Assembly (NCBI GenBank): GCA_003024175.1
Contig: MDYQ01000207.1
Span: forward strand, 124,001 to 188,000
DNA length: 64,000 bases
Reading direction: 5' to 3'
Source of the DNA: Planoprotostelium fungivorum
Taxonomy: Eukaryota; Evosea; Variosea; Cavosteliida; Cavosteliaceae
This document shows positions 26,001-38,400 of this stretch, piece after piece. The translations under genes were made by a program, and so were the position numbers. Position 1 is the first letter of the stretch. The number at the start of each line of letters is the position of its first letter. The notes under the pieces were generated by a model. It worked only from the letters and a program-made list of their open reading frames with translations, ran no database searches and was not told the origin of the DNA.

Positions 26001-29000
26001 ATCTACAACGGTGTAGATCGATACCTCGGAGAAGAAATCGTTGGTGAGGTCGGGATAGCGGAGGGCAATGGAATCGGAATATCTCTTGGCAAAGTGAAGG
26101 AACAATTCCGATTTGTCCAATTGGACCTTGTTCTGCTGTCTCTGCAACAATTGTTCCGTCTCCCTGTACTGTGCCACCTGTACAAGTCAGATCGAAATTT
26201 CGATGACATTTCACCTGGAGGGTAGAGGAGGGTAAGAAGTAGCCGGGGTTGAGGATGTCGTTCTCTGCCAGAATGTTTGCAATGTCCGTAGCCAAGCTCC
26301 TGATGCGGAGGTAAGGACTGAACTGATGGAACAGTGTGATGAACAGCCTGCCATCGTCAGCGCAATTCGCAATCGCACGTTCCAGTCTCACCACTTGGCC
26401 GGAGTGCAGATCTTGATCCATCTCTTCGTATCGGCTTGTAGATTCTGCACGATGGCGTTCAAGTAGAGAGCTCCGTTGTCTCCAAACATGGAAATTCTGA
26501 GGAAATTCTCGAGCAAGACCTCGTGATAGACGTCGAGGGATACGGTCAGACAGTGCTCCACGCTGGGAGCAGTGTGGGGGCCTAATTCGAGAAAGTGTAC
26601 GATGAAGTTGAGGAATCGATTTTCTAAAAATTCTTCCTTGATGTTTCCGTGGCGGGCCAGCTGAGCACAAGTCTGCAAGATGGCCTGGGAAGATGATGAC
26701 GTGTCGTGACGTGTCGTGACGTCACCTCTTCCAGGGAGGCGTTTCGGGATGCCACCTTCTCTCCCTTGTTGGTCTCGGACAATAAATTCATCAGGAAATT
26801 CAAGATGGATTTTGAATCTTTCACGCGCGTCAATCTCAACAGGTTGGCTGGTCCTTCTTCGGGGGTAGGGGTCGTGGTCGCACCTGGAAAATTTGAGATA
26901 ATTTCTGAGAAATTTTTCGTCTCACCTTCTAAGACGATCCAGTAGCGGGTCGTGTTGACGATGGATGTCCTCGTTGTAGAGTGAAGGGTCGACTTTGTAC
27001 CAGATTCTTTCAGGTAGAAAGGCAGTAGATGTTCCACCCACACAGGTATGACGTAACGAATGACATTCCTGATTTCTTCCGAGGTGTTGTAGATCCTCAC
27101 CGTTACTCTCTTCATGACCTGTACGATTGAGTGATGGAATCCCGATGAAATTTCACCTGTTCCAGGAAACGGATGATGGGCTCTGAGATGTACAGCTCTT
27201 CCTTCTTCTTCTTCGTCTTCTTCTCCGATCTCTTCGCTTCCTCCGTCTACAACGCGTCAGATGACGTGTCATGACGTATGATGACGTCACACCTCCAAGC
27301 TGTGGGTCAGCATGGGTAGAGTGTCCTCGTTGAAATCTGACACGGCCTCGATCATCTGAGAGATCTGCTCGTCCATCGTTCCGTTCACCGCGGCGTCGAT
27401 GATTGGACCGACCATTTGTTCGCAGAACTTCTCCAACTTGAATCTTTGGGACACGAAGACCGATTGGGACGTGATGGCTAACAGGCGCATCTTGTTTCTC
27501 CACAGGGCCGCACCCTTGCGCCAATTGTCATAACTCCAGATCCACCTGTACGTATGAGTACGTAGGGTGGGTTGTAGAACGGCTCACATGGTGACGATGG
27601 CGAGGGAGTAACGTTGGAATTGGTTGTTGTAGAAGGACCTCCAGTGGGGAAAGAAATCTCCGTCGAAATCTGCGGGAATATTCGCTCGCAGTTCCGGAGC
27701 TTCGGATAAATGAGGTCTCTCTGAAATCTGCGAGGACGGCTCGATGTTCCTGAACGGTTCTCAGTACACGAAACGTACCTTACGTCTCACTTCAAGATGG
27801 GCTTGTCTAATATCTCCAAGAGGATCCGGGTCTTCGTCCAGATCTGTTGGTCGGTGTGGAGGAGACAGATGAGACACAGTGATTCCATCTTCTGTCTCAA
27901 TTCGTTCCACAAAGAAGGTTCTACGAAATTTCAGAATCTTCCCACGGATTCTCCACGAGACTCACCGATGGTGGAGACTTGCTGGTTGCTCTGAGCGAGG
28001 GCGTCGACGTAGAATTGGAGATAGACACAGATGTTCTTCAATGCCAAGAGAACATTAGCAGACACTCCTAACCATGAAGTGGTCAATTGCTCCGTCGTGT
28101 ACTCTAATGTCGTTCCCAGCAGAACAGGGAGGTGAAGGTCCGGGTTGAGGAGGAGAAATTCCTGGAAATTTCTGTTAGCTCGTTGTAGATGGATGGCTCT
28201 CACTTGGAGGGAGGTGACGGCGAGAGAAGAGATGTCGTCCGGCTTGCTGACGGCGATGACTGCAATTTTTCGCGCCACTTCTTGTCTTCTCATGTCGGCA
28301 ACGGAGATGGAGGGAAAACAGAAGAAAATCTGCTGCAGTGGAGAAGCTTCCCCGTTGTAGACGTTGAAGACGGGATTGATTTGGCGCCAAAATACGTCGA
28401 CGGCGTACTGAGAGATGTCGGTGAAATTTCGAGAGGTCACGTGACTCACCGCGGGAGGGTTCTCCATGCAGAGGGTGGCCAGAGCCTTCAGGATGACACC
28501 ACGCTGTTCCTCGGAAAAGTCCTTGTTCGTGGGAACCATGATGGTGTTGATGTGCTGGTGGAGCAGGTACCCCGGCTTCTGTCTACCCTACCCACCCCGT
28601 CAATTTCCCACGAAATTTCCGTCGCTCTCACCAGGTGACACAAGATATCGTACAGTACAGAGCTCTCCGTAGATTGTGTCATCTGAGCCCTCAAGTTGAG
28701 AGAGGAAGCCCTGGGTGACATCTGTTCGGGTGAAAATCCCCTGGCTGACAGACGAGGTGAAGTTAACAGGTCCTTATCTACGGGAGCATTTGTCTCCTTC
28801 TTCTTTTGCGCGGGAAAAACGGCGGGAATCAATTTGTCCAGTTGCTCCACGTAAGTCTTCTCCTCCGCTGGGAGCTGCAGACGCTCCGGGGCAAAACTTC
28901 GAATGTAGTTGTGGACCGATTCCAGATAAGTCCTGGAAATCTCTCAGAAATTTCCCGGAAATTTCCGTCACCTCCTCGTCGTCTTGTCTTTGAGACCTGC

Positions 29001-30874
29001 AATGAGATCTTGCACCAACTCGGGACCCTTGTCGGCAAAGAAGGTAACACCTCCGTAGGCAACGAGGGAACTCATGAGAAGGAAGCAGTCCGACTTCAAC
29101 TTTGTCTTCTTCGTCCACTTCTTGTTGGCCACACCAAAGAGAGAAGAGAAGGCCTGATACAGCTGCGTCTTCCCGTTCATGTGTTCGAAATCTTGGTTGC
29201 TGCATTTCGAAAAGGTGGACTCCATCAGATGCGAGATCGAAGTGCAAATCTCGCGTTGTAGAACGCTGCGCTGGCACTGAGGGGGTGAGGAAGAGTTGTA
29301 GATGGAATGAGTCTCACTTTTTCGGCCAGAGTGGCGACGGCTTTGAAGTAATTCGCCGTAGCTTCCTCTTGCTTCGGATGTCCGATCCCGAGGGCCAAGT
29401 GTTTCTGATTCCGATCAGCTCCGAGGAAATTCCGAGGAAGCTCCGAGGACTCACCGATGCGTTCTGGTACGTAACGTACTCTCTCGCTGACTCGTCCGTC
29501 TTATTGGCCACCTTCATCTTCTCCGTGAACTGATTTACAATGGGCTCGAGATTTAATGTCGACAAGAGACCCAGACACGTCGCTGCTTCCTGGCGTACGG
29601 CTGTCGACATTTCAGACATCATCGTACAGACGTTGACTCACCGGCGGGAAAATAAAATGCAATCTTGTCGATGCAGAATCCCACGCATCGTCCAAAGATA
29701 GAATTATCCCTGTATTCATCAGCCCAGTAGAACGAGAAAATGGGCGGGAAACTCACGCGGCGATGACTGCTGCGTTTTGAGTGACTACTGTACGGAAGAT
29801 GTCCATGAGATAAGCTAAGGCAGGCTGCTGTTCGTCTTCTGGAATCTGGACGATTTCTTTTGATTTGGGGGGAGCCAACTTCCTTGCCTCGCGAGTGACG
29901 AATGCGAATCGATCTACAACGCGTCAGAATTTTTAGCGGGAAAATCTCGGCTCACTTCCGACTTCGATGAGGAACTCGACGATGGGGATGGTCTCGATGG
30001 TTCCTCTGTGGATGAGGTACGACTTTAGAACTGCACTCGTTCTCTCAATCTGCTGTGGCATGAGTCGTCGATGGATGGGTAAATGTGGGATGCATTATCA
30101 TCCATACCTCTTCTGACGTGAGGGTGTTCAACTTGTCCACCAGTTTGCCGTCGAAGGTGAGATTGGGAGAGCCCGGTGTGATGGCTGCCAAAGCACCGTC
30201 GAGGGTCAAATCTTCTACATTAGCCTTCCTTCTAACGAGGCACCACTCAAATTGAAGCTTGAATTGTCTGGTTTTTCTTGAGTCGCCGATGTTTCATTCG
30301 ATCATTTACCTGTGAAACTCTGGCTCCGTGATAGGAACCCAGCTAGGAGCACCAATGACATCCACTTCTAGTAATTCGTTCGTAGGTGCGGTGTTCGGGT
30401 CGGTTTCGAGGGGTAGCATGCGTTGTCTAATTAAGTTAGCCCCCATATAGGTCCCCAGAAAATCGTCCATAGAAAATATCTGTGAAGCTAAATGACTGGC
30501 GATCTGTTGTCTCGGAGAGCCCATGGGCGACTGAGGAAGATGGTGAGCCAGTGAATCATTCAGTCTACATTCTCACCATGTTGGGACTTCTATCACCCGA
30601 TCGAAGGGTGGGAGTCATAAGACTCGGCGGTGGGACAGATAGAGTCGGCGGTGTAGTTAATGCGGGCGGCGGCATCGGTAGACCTGATCGAAGTGAGAAT
30701 CGAACTCTCTCGGTATCTCTCACTCTTCTGACGAGTGTGACCGCTCGCATTTTCTACCGATGATGTCGACCTGCTGTGCGATGGCTGTAGAGGGGGAGGT
30801 GCCTCGAGAGCGGGAGGCAGCTCGAGAGTGGGAGGTGGTAGATCTAAAGCGGGTGGAGGGGGAAGATCCGCCAT
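23046..30874 (-). CDS. Furry / Tao3 (PAG1) / Mor2-like cell-morphogenesis scaffold
   Basis: Very large gene of several dozen short exons. Start ATG 30874 (MADLPPPPALDLPPPTLELP), a Pro-rich N-terminus. From about 30520 on it is helical HEAT/armadillo-like throughout. Recognisable family blocks include IVEFLIEVG (about 29960), NGKTQLYQAFSSLFGVANKK (about 29170), LVAYGGVTFFADKGPELVQD (about 29050), CLLQLLTPWTENLAIF (about 25850), and KYPHLDAAIARSPVHANLPK (about 24100). The C-terminus turns into an Ala-Pro-Val repeat (about 23310-23230) and Pro-rich tail, ending TAA 23046-23048. Family members (fly Furry, yeast Tao3, fission yeast Mor2) bind and activate NDR/LATS kinases with Mob proteins in polarity and morphogenesis. 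No NDR kinase is in the window. Family assignment rests on remembered blocks and overall architecture. Confidence 0.8.
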
Positions 30875-31055
30875 TGTCTGTGTTGTGACCCTCTGACCTC
30901 TGAAAAAAACTGATTTTCAACCGACGAGATCGTTTTGACGTTTTCGGGGTTTCTGTCAAGCCCGCGCAACTCTGAATGAAAGAGAGCACATACACCGTGA
31001 ACAGCAGACCGAAGCTTGTTCCTCACAAGCTCGCCTCTATGGTTTATGTACACAT

Positions 31056-31591
31056 CTATTCGTTCGATGGAGCCCCGAATCGCAGACGATCTCCACGGAT
31101 CCGATTGGCTAATTGGAGATCGCGACACATTACGGTGACTCTCTTGGCGTGAACAGCGCAGTGGTTTGCTAGTTCCAACAATTCGATCAGGTGAGCTTCA
31201 CTCGCATGTTGCAATGCCTCCATGCCTGACCTATCGTGATATCATCGTCAGACTCTGTTCTCTTCGTTTCGACATGGAGCTCACTTGGTCCAACGGACTT
31301 CGGATGAACCAACCTCATGAGTGAGCTCTCTCACCAATCGAATGAAGGGAGCACGAGGGATCAACAAGTCCGTTGCATTCTGGAGCTTTCTCACGCCATC
31401 TGGTATGACCCGTCGTCGAGCGATCATCGCCTTAGCCTTCCTCGGTCTCTTTGGCTGTTTGACTGGGGGTGATTTTGTCTTCTTGGTGGGTATTGAGATG
31501 GGAACCTTGCCTCCTGATGAAAGATGAGCTACAAATGAACTCAGTATTCCGCACCAGATGATTTACGAGCTGTCTGTTTGATTCTAGACAT
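31056..31591 (-). CDS. Divergent histone H3 variant
   Basis: Start ATG 31591: [12 protein letters not shown], matching the H3 tail (ARTKQTARKS) including K4, R8, K9 and S10. A short intron (about 31556-31530, GTGCGG...TTGTAG) joins to a Lys/Pro-rich linker ([20 protein letters not shown]). The core reads [17 protein letters not shown] (alpha N), then across a second intron ending near 31230 [18 protein letters not shown] and [19 protein letters not shown] and ANRIRGD, with a C-terminal extension [10 protein letters not shown] and TAG at 31056-31058. Relative to canonical H3 the segment before alpha N is shortened, loop 1 has the same length, and many core residues differ. It could be a centromeric or specialised H3. 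Loop 1 has no CENP-A-type insertion and the tail keeps K4/K9, so function is open. Confidence 0.85.
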
Positions 31592-31777
31592 ATGATGCTC
31601 GTTGACAGTGCGTCCGCTGATTCGTAAATAATAGCAATATTGTCAGAGAATGATAAAGATCGAGTGGTCTCCTAAACGAAGGGGTCCAAAATGGGTTGGC
31701 CAGATGAGATCATCTAAACCAAAAATAAAAGATGAATAAACGAACTGCACATCTCATTCTAAGCCGATCCGACAAAC
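31592..31777. promoter_or_regulatory. Divergent promoter between H3 variant and p22phox
   Basis: Only 186 bases separate the two start codons on opposite strands, so both promoters must lie here or overlap. The stretch is A/T-richer than coding DNA. No certain TATA box was assigned. Confidence 0.5.
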
Positions 31778-32266
31778 ATGACTGGCACAGCGATCAACGT
31801 CTGGGGCTCACGTATGGCCCTTGCCGGGTGTCTCAGTGAGTCACAGCTGTTCCGTACATCTCCTGACTGAAAGCTGCAGTTTACATTACTTGTGGCATCG
31901 AATTGTTCTTCTACCGCGTCATGTGGCTTGGTATCTACTGTGAAGTAGTCGGTGTCTTGATGGGCATATTCCTTTGGCCAGCCAAGTGATATGATATACA
32001 TCACATCCACTTCTAATCCTCCTCAGATTCTTGGGCCCATTGGTCATCGTATTTCAATATTCTTACTTGCTCACGGGCATCCTCCTCATTCTCATGTCAG
32101 GCCCTGCCTTCTATCGTCCACCCACACGTAAATTGCATGCATCTCGTATCATCACTCACCCATCGCAGTCTTTGGAGGTGTTTCTTTTGCCATTGCTGGT
32201 ATATTATACATTGTTGCTTTCTTCATGGGTGAGAAGAGATCCGCTCGCGGAAGGGGTGGCGAATAA
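31778..32266 (+). CDS. CYBA: Cytochrome b-245 light chain (p22phox)
   Basis: Four exons, start ATG 31778 (MTGTAINVWGSRMALAG), introns about 31840-31879, 31986-32026 and 32130-32167, stop TAA 32264-32266. The ~120-residue product has four hydrophobic helices: LAGCLIYITCGIELFFY, GIYCEVVGVLMGIFLWPA, SYLLTGILLILMSGPAF and GGVSFAIAGILYIVAFF, then GEKR and a short basic tail. Spacing and residues match p22phox (ITGGI, VAGVF, YP, FGP, SVPAGF, LAIASGIYLLAA, GEQW in human). p22phox stabilises NOX2-type NADPH oxidases in membranes. The Pro-rich tail that binds p47phox in animals is absent, so any regulation must differ. A NOX partner is not in the window. Confidence 0.85.
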
Positions 32267-32730
32267 ATGTTCTTGTTGTGATATAGAATGTCTTCCTTCT
32301 CATATTTTTGACATTGTCATCTCTTTACCACGATCTTCTAATGCCTGCAATCAACTTTTGGATGCAATGGGAAAGGAGAATCAAATGCCAACCTGACAAA
32401 GAGAGAGAATACGGAGCTCATGAGAGATGTGTATTTTCTGTTTATTTTTCAATTGCGTCAAAGTGGTGAGATGAGATTCTCACTACTGATAGCACAATAG
32501 TTGGAAACTTTTGGTAGAATAATGGTCATCATGTCAAAGCAGGGACTGATGAACTGTGATGAAATATTTTGCAAATGAGCAATGGTGGTCACTCTTTTTT
32601 GATAAATTGACGTAAAAAAACAATGGATGCCATGAGTTCAGTGGAAAAGATTGAAACAGCTAGGACGCCAAAATAGGAGAAAAGTCAGACATGTAATGAC
32701 TAAAAGACTTGTGGATGATGTGCAGTTATG
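32267..32730. other. A/T-rich spacer leading into the tandem array
   Basis: No gene seen. Its right end contains the left arm (32666-32692) of an inverted repeat whose other arm is inside the first unit of the tandem array (32761-32787). Confidence 0.6.
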
Positions 32731-32787
32731 CACATTATCATAAGTCATCTTAGGAATGGAATGTCTGACTTTTCTCCTATTTTGGCG
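32666..32787. repeat. Perfect 27-bp inverted repeat at the array edge
   Basis: Left arm 32666-32692 is the exact reverse complement of 32761-32787 (which contains ATGTCTGACTTTTCTCCTAT). The left arm lies just outside the array and the right arm is within unit 1, so the array border is a foldback. The same right-arm sequence recurs in every later unit without a left partner. Confidence 0.85.
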
Positions 32788-35284
32788 GAATTAGGGCATC
32801 TGGTGCATCTGATTGAGTCAGGATGATGTGGGTCAGAAAGGGTCTGACCCCCTGGTCCCATGGAGTCCCAACAGTTATGACCAGAGGGGCATGTCAAATC
32901 TTAGGGAGGGTAGCGGGTCAGTTTTCACACTTTTTCCAGGTAGAGAGACACATGGCCTACACAGTGGTGTAATCCATTTTTTCGTCCGGACGTTTGTATC
33001 AGAGTAAAGTGAGAATTACACTAAATATTAGCATACGTATGCTAAATATTAGCGTAATATGCACTTTACTCAAGTTGGGCATCGTTTTCGTGACCAGTGT
33101 GATATACCATTGGAATCAGCGCATCTCAGAGAGTCAGGATCAGGTCAGTTCAAATCGGTCTGATACCAAATGTATGCATGAGAAACAGGGTCACGCCTGA
33201 CCTTAGGGATGGTGTCAGGTCAAGTCTGACACCATGACCATGTAGAACAACACCTGGTCTACCCAGGGGTGGTATCTGTTTCCACCTCCGACCGTTTGCA
33301 TCAGAGATGAGTGCAAATTACGCTAAGGTCTAGCGTCCGTACGCTAAGGCTTAGCGTAAAAATGGCTTTATCTCAGCTGGGAACCATTTTTACCACTTTT
33401 CTCTTTCACCATTGGAATCAGCGCATCTGTCCGAGTCAGATTGATGTATGCTGGGGTTTCTGACCCCCACTTGCCCCAGTGGTGAAATGGCTGATACGCA
33501 CATCATCATAAGTCATCTTAGGAATGGAATGTCTGACTTTTCTCCTATTTTGGCGGAATTATGGCATCTGGTGCATCTGACTGAGTCAGGATGATGTGGG
33601 TCAGAAAGGGTCTGACCCCCTGGTTCCATGGAGTCCCAACAGTTATGACCAGAGGGGCATGTCAAATCTTAGGGAGGGTAGCAGGTCAGTTTTCACACTT
33701 TTTCCAGGTAGAGAGACACATGGCCTACACGGTGGTGTAATCCATTTTTTCGTCCGGACGTTTGTATCAGAGTAAAGTGAGAATTACGCTAAATATTAGC
33801 ATATGTAGGCTAAATATTAGCGTAATTCTCACTTTACTCAAGTTGGGCATCGTTTTCGTGACCAGTGTGATATACCATTGGAATCAGCGCATCTCAGAGA
33901 GTCAGGATCAGGTCAGTTCAAATCGGTCTGATACCAAATGTATGCATGAGAAACAGGGTCACGTCTGACCTTAGGGATGGTGTCAGGTCGAGTCTGACAC
34001 CATGACCATGTAGAACAACACCTGGCCTACCCAGGAGTGGTATCTGTTTCCACCTCCGACCGTTTGCATCAGAGATGAGTGCAAATTACGCTAAGGTCTA
34101 GCGTCCGTACGCTAAGGCTTAGCGTAAAAATGGCTTTATCTCAGTTGGGAACAACTTTCACCACTTTTCTCTTTCACCGTTGGAATCAGCGCATCTGTCC
34201 GAGTCAGAATGATGTATGCTGGGGTTTCTGACCCCCACTTGCCCCAGTGGTGAAATGGCTGATACGCACATCATCATAAGTCATCTTAGGAATGGAATGT
34301 CTGACTTTTCTCCTATTTTGGCGAAATTAGGGCATCTGGTGCATCTGACTGAGTCAGGATGATGTGGGTCAGAAAGGGTCTGACCCCCTGGTTCCATGGA
34401 GTCCCAACAGTTATGACCAGAGGGGCATGTCAAATCTTAGGGAGGGTAGCAGGTCAGTTTTCACACTTTTTCCAGGTAGAGAGACACATGGCCTACACGC
34501 TGGTGTAATCCATTTTTTCGTCCGGACGTTTGTATCAGAGTAAAGTGAGAATTACGCTAAATATTAGCGTATGTAGGCTAAATATTAGCATAATATGCAC
34601 TTTGCTCAAGTTGGGCATCGTTTTCGTGACCAGTGTGATATACCATTGGAATCAGCGCATCTCAGAGAGTCAGGATCAGGTCAGTTCAAATCGGTCTGAT
34701 ACCAAATGTATGCATGAGAAACAGGGTCACGTCTGACCTTAGGGATGGTGTCAGGTCGAGTCTGACACCATGACCATGTAGAACAACACCTGGCCTACCC
34801 AGGAGTGGTATCTGTTTCCACCTCCGACCGTTTGCATCAGAGATGAGTGCAAATTACGCTAAGGTCTAGCGTCCGTACGCTAAGGCTTAGCGTAAAAATG
34901 GCTTTATCTCAGTTGGGAACAACTTTCACCACTTTTCTCTTTCACCGTTGGAATCAGCGCATCTGTCCGAGTCAGAATGATGTATGCTGGGGTTTCTGAC
35001 CCCCACTTGCCCCAGTGGTGAAATGGCTGGTACGCACATCATCATAAGTCATCTTAGGAATGGAATGTCTGACTTTTCTCCTATTTTGGCGGAATTAGGG
35101 CATCTGGTGCATCTGACTGAGTCAGGATGATGTGGGTCAGAAAGGGTCTGACCCCCTGGTTCCATGGAGTCCCAACATTTATGACCAGAGGGGCATGTCA
35201 AATCTTAGGGAGGGTAGCAGGTCAGTTTTCACACTTTTTCCAGGTAGAGAGACACATGGCCTACACGGTGGTGTAATCCATTTT
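32731..35284. repeat. Tandem array of a 768-bp unit, 3 full copies plus a partial
   Basis: Units begin at 32731, 33499, 34267 and 35035, each exactly 768 bases apart; the fourth breaks off at about 35284. Copies differ by scattered single bases. Each unit contains two palindromes: one around AGTAAAGTGAGAATTACGCT (33771-33838 in copy 2, perfect 30-nt arms with an 8-nt spacer) and one around TTACGCTAAGG/CTTAGCGTAA (about 33317-33360 in copy 1). Short direct motifs GTCTGAC and its complement recur many times per unit. A short open frame repeats in each copy but shows no protein-like conservation beyond the DNA identity. This looks like a satellite or macrosatellite with hairpin-forming modules. 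Confidence 0.95.
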
Positions 35285-35457
35285 CTCCTCTTGTGGTTGC
35301 ACATTACATTGTACGCTTCAGTTCAGCTGTCAAATGTACACCACCAGACCACTTACAAGGTTCATACAATGTAATTTGCTGGATCTGTGTCACATCACTG
35401 TTGGACTTTGTGCCATACTAACAGACACAAAGACAACTCATACATTCCATCTCTTTA

Positions 35458-38400
35458 TCACATCATTCTGAACAATCTCCTGATGTCCCTGATGTTCAAC
35501 CTCATGTCTCCATTGTACTCCACATCCCCCAACACCGACATTGCAATCTCCTTCTTTGTATTCTGGATATCAATGATGCCCTCCTCCACCGTGTCTCTCA
35601 CAACAAACTGTACCACTTTCACTGGTCTATCTTGTCCGTATCGATGAACTCTGTCCATGGCCTGTCTCTCCACCGCTGGGTTCCACCTATGTCAATTGTA
35701 AATGTACCGTCAAATCGTCGATGAGATCTCACCAGGGATCCATGATGTAGACACGAGTGGCCACGGTGAGGTTGAGACCGACACCTCCAGCTCGGATGGA
35801 CACGAGGATGACGGTGATGGTGGGTTCGGTCTTGAAGGCGTGGATGTTCCTCTCTCTCTCCATCATGGGCATTCGACCGTCCAATCGAGCGTAGTGGATT
35901 CCGGCATTTTCCAAGACCACTTCGATCATGTCCAAGAACTGTCTCATCGGTCAGTCGATTCATGATGTGATCATGTGATGTGATCGTGTGATGTGATCGT
36001 GTGATGTGATCGTGTGATGTGATCGTGTGATGTGATCATGTAACGAGATGTTTACCATGGTGAAGTTACTGAAGACGACAGACTTTGTGGTGGGATCTTT
36101 CTGTCTCTCCATCTCCAATTCCTGTATCAGACCCATCAACTTTGTGCACTTGATGTCCGTCTGTCCCTTCTCTGGGTCATCATACATGAACCATTTGTCG
36201 GGTATATTCGGGTAATCCGACTGAGACCCACGTCAGTCTACAACCTGCCACTCTCGACCTCCCACCTCCTGTTGATTCGCTACCATTTCACCCTCGGGGT
36301 CATTCTTGATCCTCTCCTCCTCCTCTGCAGCCCTGTGGATGTACCTCTCAATTCTGGCAGCAAAATCTGGTCAACGGATCAATCTAATGAGACGGATCGA
36401 TCGTTTGAATCTCACCTTGTCCCACATTCTGTGACGATGCCTCTGCATCGGGTGATGCATTCTCCGTACCTGTCTCGTCTGAGAAAAAGATGAGAAGATC
36501 ATCACTCACTCTGATGCAAATCAGAGCAGCGAGGACAGTCAGAGTACTCGTTCCTTCCTTCGACATTATCGAACCATCTCTCGTAGCAGCTTAGACAGTA
36601 TACGTGGCCGCACTGTGTTTGATGAACGTCTGCCTCTAACTCTTCGATGCACAGCCAACACCGATTGCTGTGAAGTCCCTGCATCAGTTGATTCACCGAC
36701 GCATAATCTCCACGGCGTAGACTGGTACAGTCAATTTCCCGCCTTTTTTCGACTGATCACCTGGCAAGCATGTCGTTACGGACTTCCACGGGTTGTCCGT
36801 AATTTCCCTTCCACTTGTCCTCTTTACGTCCAGTCATCGTCTTCAGCATGAGAAGGTTGCTGTCACTGGTCTGTCTCAATCGTGTGAGGAGTTCGAAGAA
36901 AACCATCATGTTCTTCAGTATGGTGTTTTTCTTGGCGAAGGCGCGGGCCAGGTCGACGCACTACAACGAGTCAATGATTTGGGACGGATTTGGGACTCAC
37001 TTGTTCGTTGACGGCGACGTAAAATAATTTCTCGTCGGGGGTGGGTTTCTGTGACGTCCGTGAGCATCTACATCGTTGTAGATCGTCTCACCAGATGCCT
37101 CACGGTGATCTCAATGGGTGGTAATTCCAAGACGGTCTTTCCTCTTATCTTCTGTGTCTTCGTCCTCCTGAGTAGGTACCTGAAGAATAAGTGTCCATTC
37201 GAATGCATCGTGATGACTCACATGTAGAACATCTGTCTCAGTTTCCCGATACCCCCCGCAGATGAATTCGAATCGCTCAGCATCAACTCACACATTCGGT
37301 TGAATTCTTGCACGCTGCCTGCGTTCGTATCTCTGATGAATCTGTTTCATTGGTCAGAACATCCTTCGTGACGTGTGAGTGATATGATATTCATCACCTC
37401 AACAGAGACCACATGTCCCTCAGGTTATTCTGAATGGGTGTACCCGTCATAGCCCACCTCCTCTTCGCTTTCAATTCGAAAGCTGACTTTGCCGTTCTGT
37501 TTCCATTCAGCCCACGTTACTTGATAGAAGGCCGTGCGAATCCATCGACAATTCTCACTTGGACTTGAAAGTCTTGATCATGTGAGCTTCATCCAACACC
37601 ACTCGGAACCAATTTGCCTGGAAGAGAATACCGTTCTGTTCGTCTTCACCAAAGTACTGCGCCCGAACGACACCGTACGTGGTCAAGACGATGTCGTTCC
37701 TACGACAATCATTGTCCGATCTACAACGAGACGTCCACTCACGCCATGAGGATTCTCATTCGGGTGGGTCTCTCGTCGTAGTACACGAGCACTTGAAATG
37801 TACCGGGCTGTGTCTTCTTCTCGATCTCCTGCTGCCACTGAGAGAGTGTGCTGAGTGGACAGATGATGAGGGTGGTCTTCCTGTCTGGGTCTTCTGATCG
37901 TTGAGCGAGGAGGAGGGAGATCATCTCGACGGTCTTGCCGAGACCCATCTCATCGGCTAAGATTCCGGCTCTGTTCAAGCGTGAGATTTGAACGTGGTGT
38001 GATGATCATCACGATCACGATGATGATGTGATGATCACGATCATCGTGATGCCGATCGTGTGATCGGATGAGAGATATCGATCGTTAGACGATGGTCATC
38101 GTGATGATGATGAACGATCTTGAATTTTCACCTCTGGTTCGAGACGGTTCCCGACTCCTGTTTGACCATCCAATGCAGCGCCTGTTTCTGGTACGGCTCC
38201 AACTTCACTGTCAGCTCCGGTGGTGCCTCCATCTCTTCCATCGTATCGAAGTTTCTCGTCGCTTGTTGATTGAACAGCTGTACGGGTGAGAATTTGTCTC
38301 CGATCAACTCTGATGATCATCACCTGTGCCGCCTGCACCGATCTCTCATCTTGTTGTGATGCCTCCAACGCGATATCGTCACCTTCGTTATTCGTGTAAG

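Noticed and set aside
25798-26670. 290-codon minus-strand frame within the Furry gene
   Set aside because: It is a different frame from the conserved HEAT-like exons and runs across several introns by chance.
32994-34736. A 68-codon open frame repeated in three copies at 32994, 33762 and 34530
   Set aside because: It follows the 768-bp DNA repeat exactly, and substitutions between copies do not favour silent positions in any visible way. It also covers a palindrome. It is best read as satellite sequence, not a gene family.
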